Below, one piece after another: positions 39,661 to 48,457 of a stretch of DNA of 64,000 nt (position 1 is its first letter; every line of letters begins with the position of its first letter). A model generated the notes under the pieces. The model was not told where the DNA came from, did no database searches, and saw only the letters and a program-made list of their open reading frames with translations. The stretch is taken from positions 1,054,001 to 1,118,000 of the forward strand of contig CP046174.1 of the NCBI GenBank assembly GCA_017161075.1, in the 5' to 3' direction. The position numbers and the translations under genes were made by a program. This DNA comes from Erysipelotrichaceae bacterium 66202529 (GTDB lineage: Bacteria > Bacillota_I > Bacilli_A > Erysipelotrichales > Erysipelotrichaceae).

Positions 39661-39992
39661 CATCGCCTCACTTTCTGGCAGCGGAGCTTGATACACTTGC
39701 GCTTGAAATTCATGTGGTCAACGGCGGTAATGTCATAGGGCTCACCGGCGAATTCCACACGAAAACCGGTAGAAGTGAGAGCAGCAGTTTTCCTGCAATA
39801 GCGGAGCGTAAAGTCAATCGTATCGGCCTCCACAGTCTGGGCCGCAGCAGTTTCTTCCTTGCCACCCTCAGCGCTGACCGTTGCATAGCAGGAGTAGTAT
39901 TCTTGCCAGCCATTTTTGTGATTCCCGATTTCATCCACTATCACAGCGTTTTGCAGGAGCTTGATGCGGACATTCAAAAGTTCAATGTTCAT
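39660..39992 (-). CDS. Head closure / head-tail adaptor protein
   Basis: A 110-residue protein with the pattern of SPP1 gp16-type stoppers (NGWQEYYSCYATVSAEGG, then EFAGEPYDITAVDHMN). The upstream stop TGA and this ATG overlap as TGATG, so translation is coupled. GGAGGG precedes it. Confidence 0.8.
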   Translation of the reverse strand: MNIELLNVRIKLLQNAVIVDEIGNHKNGWQEYYSCYATVSAEGGKEETAAAQTVEADTIDFTLRYCRKTAALTSTGFRVEFAGEPYDITAVDHMNFKRKCIKLRCQKVRR

Positions 39993-40267
39993 CAAAAGCC
40001 CTCCTGTCTGCTGCCGAAGAGGAGTGAACGCAGGGTCAGCGTCAGCGCATGATGGTCGGCTTCCTCACGATGCTCGTAAAGATAAGCGACCGTATACATG
40101 ATGGCGGTCTTGGCGTTTTCTACGGCTTCCAGCGTTGCGGAATCCTCTGTGCGAAGAATATCCATGCAGAGCTTTTCAGCACTGTTTAGCAGCGTTTCCA
40201 AAAGTTCATCGTCATCCTCGTAATCCACACGCAGGTATTGTTTCATTTCAGCAAGTGTTACAAGCAT
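39992..40267 (-). CDS. Head-tail connector (gp6/gp15-like)
   Basis: A 91-residue protein (starts MLVTLAEMKQYLRVDYEDDD), a well-known form of the phage connector that binds under the portal. GAGGTG precedes ATG 40267; an in-frame GTG at 40279 overlaps that site. It is first after the capsid hairpin. Confidence 0.85.
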   Translation of the reverse strand: MLVTLAEMKQYLRVDYEDDDELLETLLNSAEKLCMDILRTEDSATLEAVENAKTAIMYTVAYLYEHREEADHHALTLTLRSLLFGSRQEGF

Positions 40268-40296
40268 ATTTATCACCACCTCGGTCTCATAAAAGA

Positions 40297-40326
40297 GGCA
40301 GTGCCACTTGCTGAAAGGGCACTGCC
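40297..40326 (-). terminator. Intergenic hairpin after the capsid gene
   Basis: GGCAGTGCC (40297-40305) pairs perfectly with GGCACTGCC (40318-40326), followed on the minus strand by TCTTTTAT. Probably a partial terminator or RNA-processing hairpin that keeps capsid levels higher than connector levels. Confidence 0.6.
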
Positions 40327-40342
40327 TTTATCACAGGGTTTC

Positions 40343-41518
40343 TTATTTTGTGTCAGCGAGCTTCAAAATCTGAACTGCCTCAGGGAGGATGAGCTTACCA
40401 TCCACACGCTCCTTGGCCACATAACCAATCAGGCCGTTACCAGCAAAAAGCTCAGTGAGCTGTTTGAAGGAACGAGTACCACGGTCGCCAATATTGTAGT
40501 AGCTGTAATCACCAAAGGCGATGGCGTTCTCAGGTGCAAACTCAGAGGTGTGAACTGCATAGCCCAGCACCTTGTCCGGCTCACCGGCCTGATAAGAAGG
40601 CTGCCAGATGTAGGCACCATTGTTATCCTTAAATTTGCGGATAGTAGCAATGGTGCGGTCATTCATGATGAAGGACGCATTTTTACGGTAAGGGCGCTTC
40701 AAAGCATAAACGAGATTGAACAGGTCATCTGCCTTCAAAGCAGCCGTAAGAGTTTCTGCTACCTGACCACCGCCGGTTTCAGCAAAGAGGCCAAGAGGCT
40801 GACCGGTACCAGTACCATTGAGGAAGGAATCCTCCTCGGCATTAGACAGTGCCTTACCAAACTGCTCGATGATGTAGCTCTCCAGATTGAAGGCATTGTC
40901 ATAGAGCAATTCCTCGGTCACCTTGATAGCGACATGGAGCTTGTGAGCATCCAGCAAAATCTGAGAGAAGGTTGCATCGGAAAACTGAAGCGCTCCACCT
41001 TCCTCAATCCAGGCAGCGGCAGGCTTTGTTGCAGCAATATTGATTTTGTGTTCACCGCTGGTAGTGATGGTGTGGGCCAGCTGACGCATGATGTTGCCTT
41101 CAGTAAGCGCCTGAATCAAGCGGTGGTCGTACTCCTCAGGAACGAGATAACCGCCATCAGCATCCACGCCCTCCTGCAGAATGTTGGACACCTGCTTGAA
41201 GTTAGAGCGGAGTGCCTTCAGCATACCGGCTTTGTACTCATCAGAGGCACGGCCGGTTTTGATTTCAGGCTGCTTGCCGGTAGCAGGCTTGGAAGTAAGA
41301 GGAGTGTTTACAGGCTTAGAAAGCTCTGCCTCCAGCTGCTCCTGACGCTCCAAACGACTGATTTCTTTGCCGAGATCAGAGATTTCCTGCTCCATTTTGC
41401 AGTAGGTAGCATCATCCTCGGCAGTCAAGGTGCCTTTTTCGGTACGGTGGGAATCGAGAAATGCCTTTGCAGCATTCCATGCAGTGTTGCGCTTTTCACG
41501 CAGTTCTAAAATAGTCAT
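40343..41518 (-). CDS. Major capsid protein, HK97 fold
   Basis: A 391-residue protein. The N-terminal 100 residues form a coiled-coil scaffold (delta domain) that the protease should remove. The mature part has the HK97 pattern (VPEEYDHRLIQALTEGNIMRQLA, then DDLFNLVYALKRPYRKNA). A long antisense frame across this gene is not a gene. GGAGGTATT precedes the ATG. Confidence 0.93.
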   Translation of the reverse strand: MTILELREKRNTAWNAAKAFLDSHRTEKGTLTAEDDATYCKMEQEISDLGKEISRLERQEQLEAELSKPVNTPLTSKPATGKQPEIKTGRASDEYKAGMLKALRSNFKQVSNILQEGVDADGGYLVPEEYDHRLIQALTEGNIMRQLAHTITTSGEHKINIAATKPAAAWIEEGGALQFSDATFSQILLDAHKLHVAIKVTEELLYDNAFNLESYIIEQFGKALSNAEEDSFLNGTGTGQPLGLFAETGGGQVAETLTAALKADDLFNLVYALKRPYRKNASFIMNDRTIATIRKFKDNNGAYIWQPSYQAGEPDKVLGYAVHTSEFAPENAIAFGDYSYYNIGDRGTRSFKQLTELFAGNGLIGYVAKERVDGKLILPEAVQILKLADTK

Positions 41519-41533
41519 AATAAAATACCTCCA

Positions 41534-42280
41534 CTAAATGTATTGTTTGATAAGGTCAAGGCGCTCCATAAGAGTATTAACGGAACGCTCGGTTTCGACG
41601 GGCTTCGGCTGGATACGACATTTTGCGGCTAGCTTATCCAGCAAGGAATTTGTAACAGCAGCACGGGAAAAGAGCATCGGGCCATCGGCCTTATTCTCAA
41701 TAGGCGTGTCACTTGGACGCATCAGGATTTCATCGGCAAAGCCCATATCCACAGCCGTATGTGCATCCATCCAGGTCTCCGCATCCATGAGATGGGAGAG
41801 CTTTGCACGGCTCATACCGGTTTTGATTTCGTAAGCGTTGATGATGCTTTCCTTTACCTCGTCCAGCATAGCGATGGCCTTTTGCATTTCTGCGGAATCG
41901 CCAAAGGCTACAGTGGCCGGATTATGAATCATCAGCATAGATACCGGAGAGACCAATACCTTTGTACCTGCCATTGCAATGACCGAAGCTGCCGAAGCAG
42001 CAATGCCATCAATCTTTACCGTAACGTTGCCCTTGTAGTCCATCAGCATGTTGTAAATCTGTGCTGCAGCTACGCAGTCGCCGCCCGGAGAGTTAATCCA
42101 GACGGTGATGTTACCGCTGCCAGAAAGCAGCTCATCTTTGAAGAGCTTTGGTGTGACATCATCGTCAAACCAGCTGTCCTCGGCGATGGTGCCGTTTAGG
42201 AACAGCGTCCTCTCCAGCATTTCCTCCTGAGCCTCCTGATTTGTCGCTGTCTGATTCTTCCACTTCCAGAATTTCTTCAT
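41534..42280 (-). CDS. ClpP-like head maturation protease
   Basis: A 248-residue S14-type protease that processes the capsid and scaffold. NSPGGDCVAAAQIYNML and IDGIAASAASVIAMAG hold the oxyanion loop and catalytic serine, and the MLMIHNPATVAFG histidine is the second triad residue. ATG 42280 has a good spacer from GGAGG. It lies inside the portal gene's last 116 bases. Confidence 0.9.
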   Translation of the reverse strand: MKKFWKWKNQTATNQEAQEEMLERTLFLNGTIAEDSWFDDDVTPKLFKDELLSGSGNITVWINSPGGDCVAAAQIYNMLMDYKGNVTVKIDGIAASAASVIAMAGTKVLVSPVSMLMIHNPATVAFGDSAEMQKAIAMLDEVKESIINAYEIKTGMSRAKLSHLMDAETWMDAHTAVDMGFADEILMRPSDTPIENKADGPMLFSRAAVTNSLLDKLAAKCRIQPKPVETERSVNTLMERLDLIKQYI

Positions 42281-43538
42281 GGTCATCTTCCTCCTTTCCT
42301 GCAGCAGTGGTCGCTGCGAATATACCGGCATCCTCCAGCTTGGTCATGTTGCCGTTGATGAGATATAGGTCACCACCTTGCTCGGTGGGGATGCGGTCGA
42401 GATTTTCAAGTTCACGGATGTCGTTGGCGCTCATCCAGCCGTTCTGTCTGGCTGTTGCATAGCCATTCATGCGGCTTTGGTAATCACCACGGAGGAGGCC
42501 GTCCACATTGAACTTTACAAAATAAGCAGCTTTCTCGGATTCGGAGAGAAGTGCACGGTTGATGGATTGCTCCCAACGGACTATCCAAGGCTCAAGGGTG
42601 TACTTCACGAATTCCAAGGACTGCTGCTCAATATTAGAAAAGCTCGAATTCTCCAAATCACCGACCATGTGAGGCGGCACTCGGAAAATTCGAGCTATTT
42701 CATCAATCTGAAATTTTCGGGTTTCTAAGAACTGTGCTTCATTTGGTGAAATGGAGATAGGCGTGTATTTCATGCCTTCCTCTAACACAGCTACTTTGTT
42801 TGCATTGGAGCTTCCTCCGAAGGCGCTGTTCCAGCTTTCTCTAACCTTTGCTGGGTCTTTCACCGTACCGGGATGTTCCAAGATACCGCCGGGTGTCGCA
42901 CCATTTGCAAAGAATTTTGCACCATATTCCTCACAGGCAATTGCCATGCCGATAGCATTTTTTGCCATCGCAATGGGAGAATAGCCTACAAGTCCATCAA
43001 AGCCGAGACCCGGAATATGCAGCACATCGGTGGCCTTTAGTGTGACCGTGCCGACCTTCATGGTAGGCGCATCCGAATCCTGCATCTGGTATTGATAGTA
43101 GAGCTTGCCTTTGTCATCCCGGTCAACGGTCACTCGATTTGGCATCAGCGGATACAGTGCAATAACCTCGCCCTTGCCGTTACGAATTATCTGCGCATAA
43201 GCATTACCCCATAGGAGTAGGTGCGTCATCAGAGTTTCTCGAAACACAAAGGAGGTCATCTCTGGATTTGGTGCGTCGTGCAGGAGCCGATATAAGGAAT
43301 GCTCCAGAGCTTTTTCCTTGCTGCTATCCTCACGATATTTATAAAGGTGTAGCGGCAGCCCGGCGATGGCTTCTGACAGAATACGCACACAGGCGTAGAC
43401 CGCAGTCATCTGCAGCGCCGAGCGTTCATTGACAGGCTTGCCAGAGGTGGAACCGCCAAAGAAAAATCGGTAGGCACTGCCGGAGGTGCTGTTGGTAGGC
43501 TTGTCCCTTGACCGGAACAGACCAGAAATAATGCTCAT
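42165..43538 (-). CDS. Phage portal protein, HK97 family
   Basis: A 457-residue portal, the dodecameric DNA channel of the head. It has AVYACVRILSEAIAGLPLHLY and FGGSSNANKVAVLEEGMKY. ATG 43538 follows AAGGGAGTG. The C-terminal tail (EVEESDSDKSGGSGGNAGED) overlaps the protease gene by 116 bases in another frame, longer than the usual few bases. Confidence 0.92.
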   Translation of the reverse strand: MSIISGLFRSRDKPTNSTSGSAYRFFFGGSTSGKPVNERSALQMTAVYACVRILSEAIAGLPLHLYKYREDSSKEKALEHSLYRLLHDAPNPEMTSFVFRETLMTHLLLWGNAYAQIIRNGKGEVIALYPLMPNRVTVDRDDKGKLYYQYQMQDSDAPTMKVGTVTLKATDVLHIPGLGFDGLVGYSPIAMAKNAIGMAIACEEYGAKFFANGATPGGILEHPGTVKDPAKVRESWNSAFGGSSNANKVAVLEEGMKYTPISISPNEAQFLETRKFQIDEIARIFRVPPHMVGDLENSSFSNIEQQSLEFVKYTLEPWIVRWEQSINRALLSESEKAAYFVKFNVDGLLRGDYQSRMNGYATARQNGWMSANDIRELENLDRIPTEQGGDLYLINGNMTKLEDAGIFAATTAAGKEEDDHEEILEVEESDSDKSGGSGGNAGEDAVPKRHHRRGQLV

Positions 43539-43554
43539 ATAAAAATCACTCCCT

Positions 43555-45156
43555 TCAGATAAACAAAATGCCTCTGTCATCATAAACAGAAGCACCTGCG
43601 TCGTTGCCACAGCGGATAGCTCGGTCGAGGCCCATGATGGTAGCAACAGCGCCGTCAATCTTTTCTGTGGATTTTTCTTTGTCGGCCTTGATGTTGCCAG
43701 CCGGGTCGGTACGGATGAAGATGTTATCCATCATCCAGCGGAGTACGGGATGACCGCTGTGGGCCAGCCGCTGCTCCAAGGTCAGCTTCATCAGCTCTTT
43801 GGTCGGAGGCGACATATCCTTGAAGCCCTGTCCAAAGGGCACAACAGTAAAGCCCATGCCCTCCAAGTTCTGCACCATCTGTACAGCGCCCCAGCGGTCA
43901 AAGGCAATCTCACGGATATTGAAGCGTTCACCGAGGCCCTCGATGAACTTTTCGATATAACCGTAATGCACGACATTTCCCTCGGTGGTCTGCACGAAGC
44001 CTTGTCGCTCCCAAACATCATAAGGAACGTGGTCACGCTTCACTCGCAAGTCGATGGTTTCTTCCGGTATCCAGAAATACGGGAGAATGGAGTATTTGTC
44101 ATCCTCATCCTCCGGTGGGAACACCAGCACAAAGGCGGTAATGTCAGTAGTGGAAGAAAGGTCGAGGCCGCCGTAGCAGACCCGCCCCTCCAGCGCCTCC
44201 TCATCCACCTTAAAGGAGCAGGCATCCCATTTGTCCATCGGCATCCAGCGGATTGCCTGCTTGACCCATTGATTGAGTCGCAGCTGCCGGAAGGAGTTCT
44301 CCTCGCCGGGATTCTGCTGGGCGGATTCACAGGCTGCTTTTACCTTATCCATGCCGACTGTGATACCGAGGGAGGGATTGGCTTTCTTCCAGACCTCCGG
44401 GTCAGTCCAGTCGTCGCTTTCATCAGCACCGTAGATGACCGGATAGAAGGTGGAGTCCAGCTTGCGGCCCTCTAGAATATCCTTGGCCTTCTGGTGTGTT
44501 TCATAGCAGATGCTGTTGGTGTCGGTACCGGCAGTGGTAATCAAAAAATACAGCGGCTGCATACGAGCATCGCCAGAGCCCTTGGTCATAACATCAAAGA
44601 GCTTTCGATTGGGCTGGGTGTGCAGCTCATCAAAGACAACGCCGTGAATATTGAAGCCGTGTTTGCTGTAGGCCTCTGCGGAAAGTACCTGATAGAAGCT
44701 GTTGGTAGGTTGGTAAACGATACGCTTCTGTGAGGTTAGTATTTTCACTCGGCGATTGAGTGCAGGACACATACGCACCATATCAGCGGCCACATCAAAT
44801 ACAATGGTCGCCTGTTGGCGGTCAGCTGCACAGCCGTAGACCTCCGCACGTTCCTCACCGTCGCCGCAGGTAAGCAGCAGGGCCACCGCAGCGGCCAACT
44901 CGGACTTGCCCATCTTCTTGGGAATTTCCACATAGGCGGTATTGAACTGTCTGTAGCCGTTGGGCTTGAGGGTGCCGAAGATGTCTCGGATAATTTGTTC
45001 CTGCCAATCAATCAGCTCGAAGGGCTTTCCGGCCCAGGTGCCTTTGGTATGGCAGAGGCATTCAATAAAATTGACTGCGTAATCCGCCATCTGTTTATTG
45101 TAGGTGGAGTCCGCAGCCATAAAGCGCGTGGGTTTGTGGTTTTTTAGTTTTCTCAA
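43555..45156 (-). CDS. Terminase large subunit
   Basis: A 533-residue DNA-packaging motor. ATPase motifs are visible: PKKMGKSELAA (Walker A region, about 80) and GVVFDELHTQ (Walker B). The nuclease part has acidic residues DLSSTTDI and late FIRTDPAGNIKADKEKS. The start is TTG 45156, 8 bases after GGAGG. Unusually, about 4.4 kb of DNA-modification and small genes lie between it and the small subunit. Confidence 0.94.
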   Translation of the reverse strand: MRKLKNHKPTRFMAADSTYNKQMADYAVNFIECLCHTKGTWAGKPFELIDWQEQIIRDIFGTLKPNGYRQFNTAYVEIPKKMGKSELAAAVALLLTCGDGEERAEVYGCAADRQQATIVFDVAADMVRMCPALNRRVKILTSQKRIVYQPTNSFYQVLSAEAYSKHGFNIHGVVFDELHTQPNRKLFDVMTKGSGDARMQPLYFLITTAGTDTNSICYETHQKAKDILEGRKLDSTFYPVIYGADESDDWTDPEVWKKANPSLGITVGMDKVKAACESAQQNPGEENSFRQLRLNQWVKQAIRWMPMDKWDACSFKVDEEALEGRVCYGGLDLSSTTDITAFVLVFPPEDEDDKYSILPYFWIPEETIDLRVKRDHVPYDVWERQGFVQTTEGNVVHYGYIEKFIEGLGERFNIREIAFDRWGAVQMVQNLEGMGFTVVPFGQGFKDMSPPTKELMKLTLEQRLAHSGHPVLRWMMDNIFIRTDPAGNIKADKEKSTEKIDGAVATIMGLDRAIRCGNDAGASVYDDRGILFI

Positions 45157-45186
45157 CGGTGCAGCCTCCTTTCTGGCATAAAAAAT

Positions 45187-45239
45187 AGCCGCCTGTCAGC
45201 GACTTTGTGTACAAGGAACAGAGCCCTTCGGCTCCGTCC
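45187..45239 (-). terminator. Two hairpins upstream of the large terminase gene
   Basis: AGCCGC (45187-45192) pairs with GCGACT (45199-45204) with one G-U pair, and ATTTTTT follows on the minus strand. A second hairpin (about 45219-45239) with a CTTCGG loop lies upstream. They may attenuate transcription from the small-gene block into the structural genes. Confidence 0.55.
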
Positions 45240-45260
45240 TGCCTGATTGTATTCAGGTGG

Positions 45261-45503
45261 TTAGTTGTAGTTGTTCAAGAGGATGCAAAGCGCAAGCTCG
45301 GCTTCCTTGCAGGTGGGCTTGATGTCCCAGCCTCTATCGTAGTTGCAGATGACCTCGCCGCCAGCCTTCAGCATCAGCTTGGAAATCTTGCCGCTGTTGA
45401 TGCCGTATTCTTCGCTTGGCTCCTCGAAATGCTTTACCCAATAATGCACTGCGGTATATTTGCTGCCTTCAGCTGGAATTCCGATTGTTCCTTCGCTCCA
45501 CAT
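45261..45503 (-). CDS. Small phage protein of unknown function
   Basis: An 80-residue protein. It starts MWSEGTIGIPAEGSKYTAVHYWVK and ends with a helix (CKEAELALCILL). AAGGAGGAAG precedes the ATG. Not recognised; the position between modification genes and terminase suggests an accessory role. Confidence 0.6.
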   Translation of the reverse strand: MWSEGTIGIPAEGSKYTAVHYWVKHFEEPSEEYGINSGKISKLMLKAGGEVICNYDRGWDIKPTCKEAELALCILLNNYN

Positions 45504-45516
45504 AATTTCTTCCTCC

Positions 45517-45861
45517 TTACAGGCTCATTTTGATTGCAGGGATGATTTGCTTTTCGCCGGTGCGGTAGTCGGTGTAGCGAGCGTTGACTTCCGTAAGCCC
45601 GGCCATGTGGCAGCCAAGTTTCTCGAACTCGGCAAGGGTGGCAATCAAGCTGGAGAAGGTTGAGCTGATGGTGAATTCGGAAATGCCGTGTTCCTTGCAG
45701 GTGTTCAGGATTTCAGGAATGTCCTGTTCCCAAATAACCTCGTTGAAATCCAGCAGGTCGTTTCCGGCTTCCTTGGCGGCCTCGTAGGCCCAGAAGACTG
45801 TGCGGTTTACCTTGCTGTCCTTGTTGTTTCTTGCTTCCTCGAATGCTTTAATTTCCTTCAT
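45517..45861 (-). CDS. Small phage protein of unknown function
   Basis: A 114-residue protein. ATG 45861 after CGGAGGAAAC is preferred to the longer frame upstream. It has an acidic helical first half (FEEARNNKDSKVN) and a basic second half (VNARYTDYRTGEKQ). It is the first gene after a repeated promoter-like cassette. No known domain was identified. Confidence 0.6.
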   Translation of the reverse strand: MKEIKAFEEARNNKDSKVNRTVFWAYEAAKEAGNDLLDFNEVIWEQDIPEILNTCKEHGISEFTISSTFSSLIATLAEFEKLGCHMAGLTEVNARYTDYRTGEKQIIPAIKMSL

Positions 45862-45892
45862 TTTCGTTTCCTCCGTATGTGTTTTTCCCTTT

Positions 45893-45993
45893 CGGTAGTA
45901 GCATATTACCTCTGTAAAGCACATATATCCAGTCAATTTGGAGATATATATGTTACAAACATAAGCGGTGGATTGTGTGCTATTTGGTGTACC
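45893..45993 (-). promoter_or_regulatory. Promoter-like cassette, copy 1
   Basis: On the minus strand this contains AATTGACT (45945-45938), then ATATGTGC about 5 bases later and CAGAGGTAATATG. It aligns with a second copy at 47105-47217 over about 100 bases, and part of it (CATATTACCTCTG in plus reading) recurs at 28062-28074. Likely a shared regulator target or promoter. Confidence 0.5.
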
Positions 45994-46170
45994 TTACACC
46001 TCGCCAGTCAGGATGAAATTGCCGTATTCTTCTGGGTGTTCCTCGATGTAAACCACCAGCTCCAGAAAGCCCATTTCATTGGCGACATTCTGCACTCCGG
46101 AAAAGTCCAGCATATTGATGAGGGCGGTGTCACGCACCTTCATAATTTGTTCTCGTACTTTTTTATTCAT
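45994..46170 (-). CDS. DUF5049-like small protein
   Basis: A 58-residue protein (starts MNKKVREQIMKVRDTALINM, ends HPEEYGNFILTGEV). Lengths and sequence fit DUF5049, common in gut phages. ATG 46170 lies inside the DUF4314 gene. No function is known. Confidence 0.65.
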   Translation of the reverse strand: MNKKVREQIMKVRDTALINMLDFSGVQNVANEMGFLELVVYIEEHPEEYGNFILTGEV

Positions 46171-46396
46171 GCTCCTCCACAACCTTTCTACAAATATCCT
46201 CGCCATAAATCACGTTCAAGCTGGAGCCATTATCCCAGGAAACCATAATCGATGCAGTGTCATCCACACCTGTAACGGTACCCTTGGTGCCAATGGGTGG
46301 GGCCTGCACGTCCTCCATCCGAACTAACTCCACACGGGAGCCAGTTGGATATTGGCGTCGAACACGGTCAACCGTTTCTTTATTCGGAAATCGCAT
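46163..46396 (-). CDS. DUF4314-like small protein
   Basis: A 77-residue protein (starts MRFPNKETVDRVRRQYPTGS) with a small beta-barrel pattern (GTKGTVTGVDDTASIMVSWDNG), typical of DUF4314. ATG 46396 follows AAAGGAGGTG. It overlaps both neighbours, so a three-gene coupled unit is likely. Confidence 0.7.
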   Translation of the reverse strand: MRFPNKETVDRVRRQYPTGSRVELVRMEDVQAPPIGTKGTVTGVDDTASIMVSWDNGSSLNVIYGEDICRKVVEEHE

Positions 46397-47099
46397 GGCC
46401 TTCACCTCCTTTGAAGGCGCTATTGCCCGAAAGCCTGCGCAGGAGAATTTTCCGTTCTTCCTTATATTCGTTACCGATGAAGCCAAGTCGAAGGAGAAAG
46501 CAGCGGAAGGCGTATTTCTCGTTTTCCACGGGCTTTTCCGTAGCGCTGATGCGCTTTTGATTTTTGCTCATCTGGCAAAGGGCTGCAATGAAGTGGGTGT
46601 AGGCCTTGATCTCGTCCGGCTCCGGCAGCTTGTGAAACCAAGGGAAGGAAATCGTCTCCTCGGTGATGAAGATTGGTGTTTCTTCAATATTCAGCGCTGC
46701 TTTAATGAGGCTGCCCTTAGCGTCCAGAAGATTTGTCAGGTTTCCGGCTGCGACCTTGTCCAGCGGCAAGCAGACGGTCAGTCCGGTTTCTTCTTCAGGA
46801 GCAGCATAGGCTGGAGGGCAATCCGCCAAAGGTTCCTGTTCGCTAAGCTCCGGCTGAGGCTCATCGTATTCAATGCTTTCGTAGGTGAAGCCGTGCTCTG
46901 CAAGGGCCGCCAACACTCGCTCGATTTCCTTGCTGTCGGCCATGTCGTTGAAGGTAAGATTACCTTCTCTGGTAACGGTGAAATAATCTACCTCGTAGGC
47001 GTAGGTCGGTGTCTTTTTGTAGATTGCCTTGACTCCTGTGATTTCCTCAAGGGCCTTTAAAAAAGGCTTTCTGTCGGTAAGATTGTAAGTAACTTTCAT
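46380..47099 (-). CDS. Conserved phage protein of unknown function
   Basis: A 239-residue protein. The first 85 residues (VTYNLTDRKPFLKALEEITG) form a compact alpha/beta domain. A Glu/Pro linker follows, then a second domain of about 120 residues ending in a basic helix (RKILLRRLSGNSAFKG). It is conserved in Bacillota phages and sometimes labelled virulence-related. AAAGGAGGT precedes the ATG. No catalytic motif was seen. Confidence 0.65.
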   Translation of the reverse strand: MKVTYNLTDRKPFLKALEEITGVKAIYKKTPTYAYEVDYFTVTREGNLTFNDMADSKEIERVLAALAEHGFTYESIEYDEPQPELSEQEPLADCPPAYAAPEEETGLTVCLPLDKVAAGNLTNLLDAKGSLIKAALNIEETPIFITEETISFPWFHKLPEPDEIKAYTHFIAALCQMSKNQKRISATEKPVENEKYAFRCFLLRLGFIGNEYKEERKILLRRLSGNSAFKGGEGHAISE

Positions 47100-47104
47100 G
47101 GTGT

Positions 47105-47217
47105 GTACCTCCTTTATTTTGGTACTACATTAATCACTCTACAGGCACATATTAGCAAGTCAATTCCGAGAATAAACGTGACAAAGATGTGCCTTTAGAA
47201 TTGTGTATTGTACCAAG
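47105..47217 (-). promoter_or_regulatory. Promoter-like cassette, copy 2
   Basis: Minus strand: TTTGTCACGTTTATTCTCGG, AATTGACT, a 4-base gap and AATATGTGC. It aligns with copy 1 (45893-45993) at roughly two bases in three. TTGACT may be a -35 box, but no good -10 is visible. It sits upstream of the 239-residue gene. Confidence 0.5.
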
Positions 47218-47221
47218 GCGG

Positions 47222-48457
47222 TTACACCTCCACAGCAGTGATTTCTTCGTAGCTGTAGGTCAAGCCCTCACGAAGGACAGAGACCTTTTCAGCGGAGCCG
47301 ACCTGCTCAATGTAGCGTTTTACGATAACATCGCAAAACTTTTCATCCAGCTCAATGGTGTAGCAGCTGCGCTTGGTTTGTTCGCAGGCAATCAGTGTGG
47401 AGCCGCTGCCACCGAAGGGGTCGAGGACAAGCGAATTGGTCATGCTGGAATTCATAATGGGATAAGCCAGAAGCGGAATCGGCTTCATAGTAGGATGGTC
47501 ACCATTTTTCTTTGGCTTATCAAATTCCCAGATGGTTGTTTCCTTGCGTCCGGTGTACCATTGGTGTTTGCCGGATTTCTTCCAGCCATAGAGCACAGGC
47601 TCATGCATCCACTGATACGGTGAACGGCCCAGCACCAAGGACTGCTTTTTCCAAATGCAGCAGCCGGAAAGATAGAAACCTGCGTCCGTGAAGGCTTTCC
47701 TGAAATTCAAACCTTCAGTATCTGCATGGAAAACGTATATGCTGGCATCGTCTGCCATTGCAGCAGCCATTTGCGTATAAGCATCAAACAGGAATTGGTA
47801 GAAGGCATCGTTGCCCATATTGTCATTTTTGATTTTCCCGGCAGAGCCTTCGTAGTTGACATTGTAGGGTGGGTCGGTCACTACGAGGTTTGCCTGCTTT
47901 CCGGCCATCAGAAGCTCATAGGTTTCTGGCTTGGTGGAATCGCCGCAGACCAAACGGTGGTCACCCAGCAGCCAAAGGTCACCGGCCTTGGAGAAGGTCG
48001 GCTTCTGCAGCTCAGCCTCCACATCAAAGTCATCGTCCTTTACGCCACTTTTCGTATCCTCTCGGAACAAGTCCTCCAGCTCCTCCGGCTCAAAACCAGT
48101 AAGAGAAACATCAAAGTCAGAGCCCTGCAGGTCTGAGATAAGTAAGGCCAGCTTGTCATTATCCCATTCGCCGCTGATTTTATTGAGGGCCACATTCAGA
48201 GCCTTTTCTTTTTCTTCGTCCATCTGGACGATGACGCAGTCCACTTCGGACAGGCCCATGTCCTGCAGCACATTCAAGCGCTGGTGACCGCCGACCACAC
48301 GACCGGTGGTTTCGTTCCAGATGACAGGTTCCACATAACCAAATTGCTCGATGGAGCGCTTCAGCTTTTCATATTCCTTGTCGCCCGGCTTCAAATCCTT
48401 ACGAGGATTGTATTCTGCCGGGAGCAGGTCTTTTACATTTTTAATCGCAATCTGCAT
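47222..48457 (-). CDS. ParB-domain / DNA methyltransferase fusion
   Basis: A 411-residue enzyme. Residues 1-110 form a ParB/sulfiredoxin-like domain (LLPAEYNPRKDLKPGD, then VVGGHQRLNVL). The remainder is an amino-methyltransferase with TDPPYNVNYEG (catalytic DPPY, about 200) and VLDPFGGSGST (SAM site, about 350). It methylates adenine N6 or cytosine N4. The phage may use it against host restriction. The metK gene upstream could supply SAM, but it is frameshifted. It overlaps the end of metK by 17 bases. Confidence 0.9.
   Translation of the reverse strand: MQIAIKNVKDLLPAEYNPRKDLKPGDKEYEKLKRSIEQFGYVEPVIWNETTGRVVGGHQRLNVLQDMGLSEVDCVIVQMDEEKEKALNVALNKISGEWDNDKLALLISDLQGSDFDVSLTGFEPEELEDLFREDTKSGVKDDDFDVEAELQKPTFSKAGDLWLLGDHRLVCGDSTKPETYELLMAGKQANLVVTDPPYNVNYEGSAGKIKNDNMGNDAFYQFLFDAYTQMAAAMADDASIYVFHADTEGLNFRKAFTDAGFYLSGCCIWKKQSLVLGRSPYQWMHEPVLYGWKKSGKHQWYTGRKETTIWEFDKPKKNGDHPTMKPIPLLAYPIMNSSMTNSLVLDPFGGSGSTLIACEQTKRSCYTIELDEKFCDVIVKRYIEQVGSAEKVSVLREGLTYSYEEITAVEV

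Noticed and set aside
40238..41509. Long plus-strand frame (423 codons) across the capsid gene
   Set aside because: It is antisense to a clear HK97 capsid protein, has no ribosome site and resembles no known protein.
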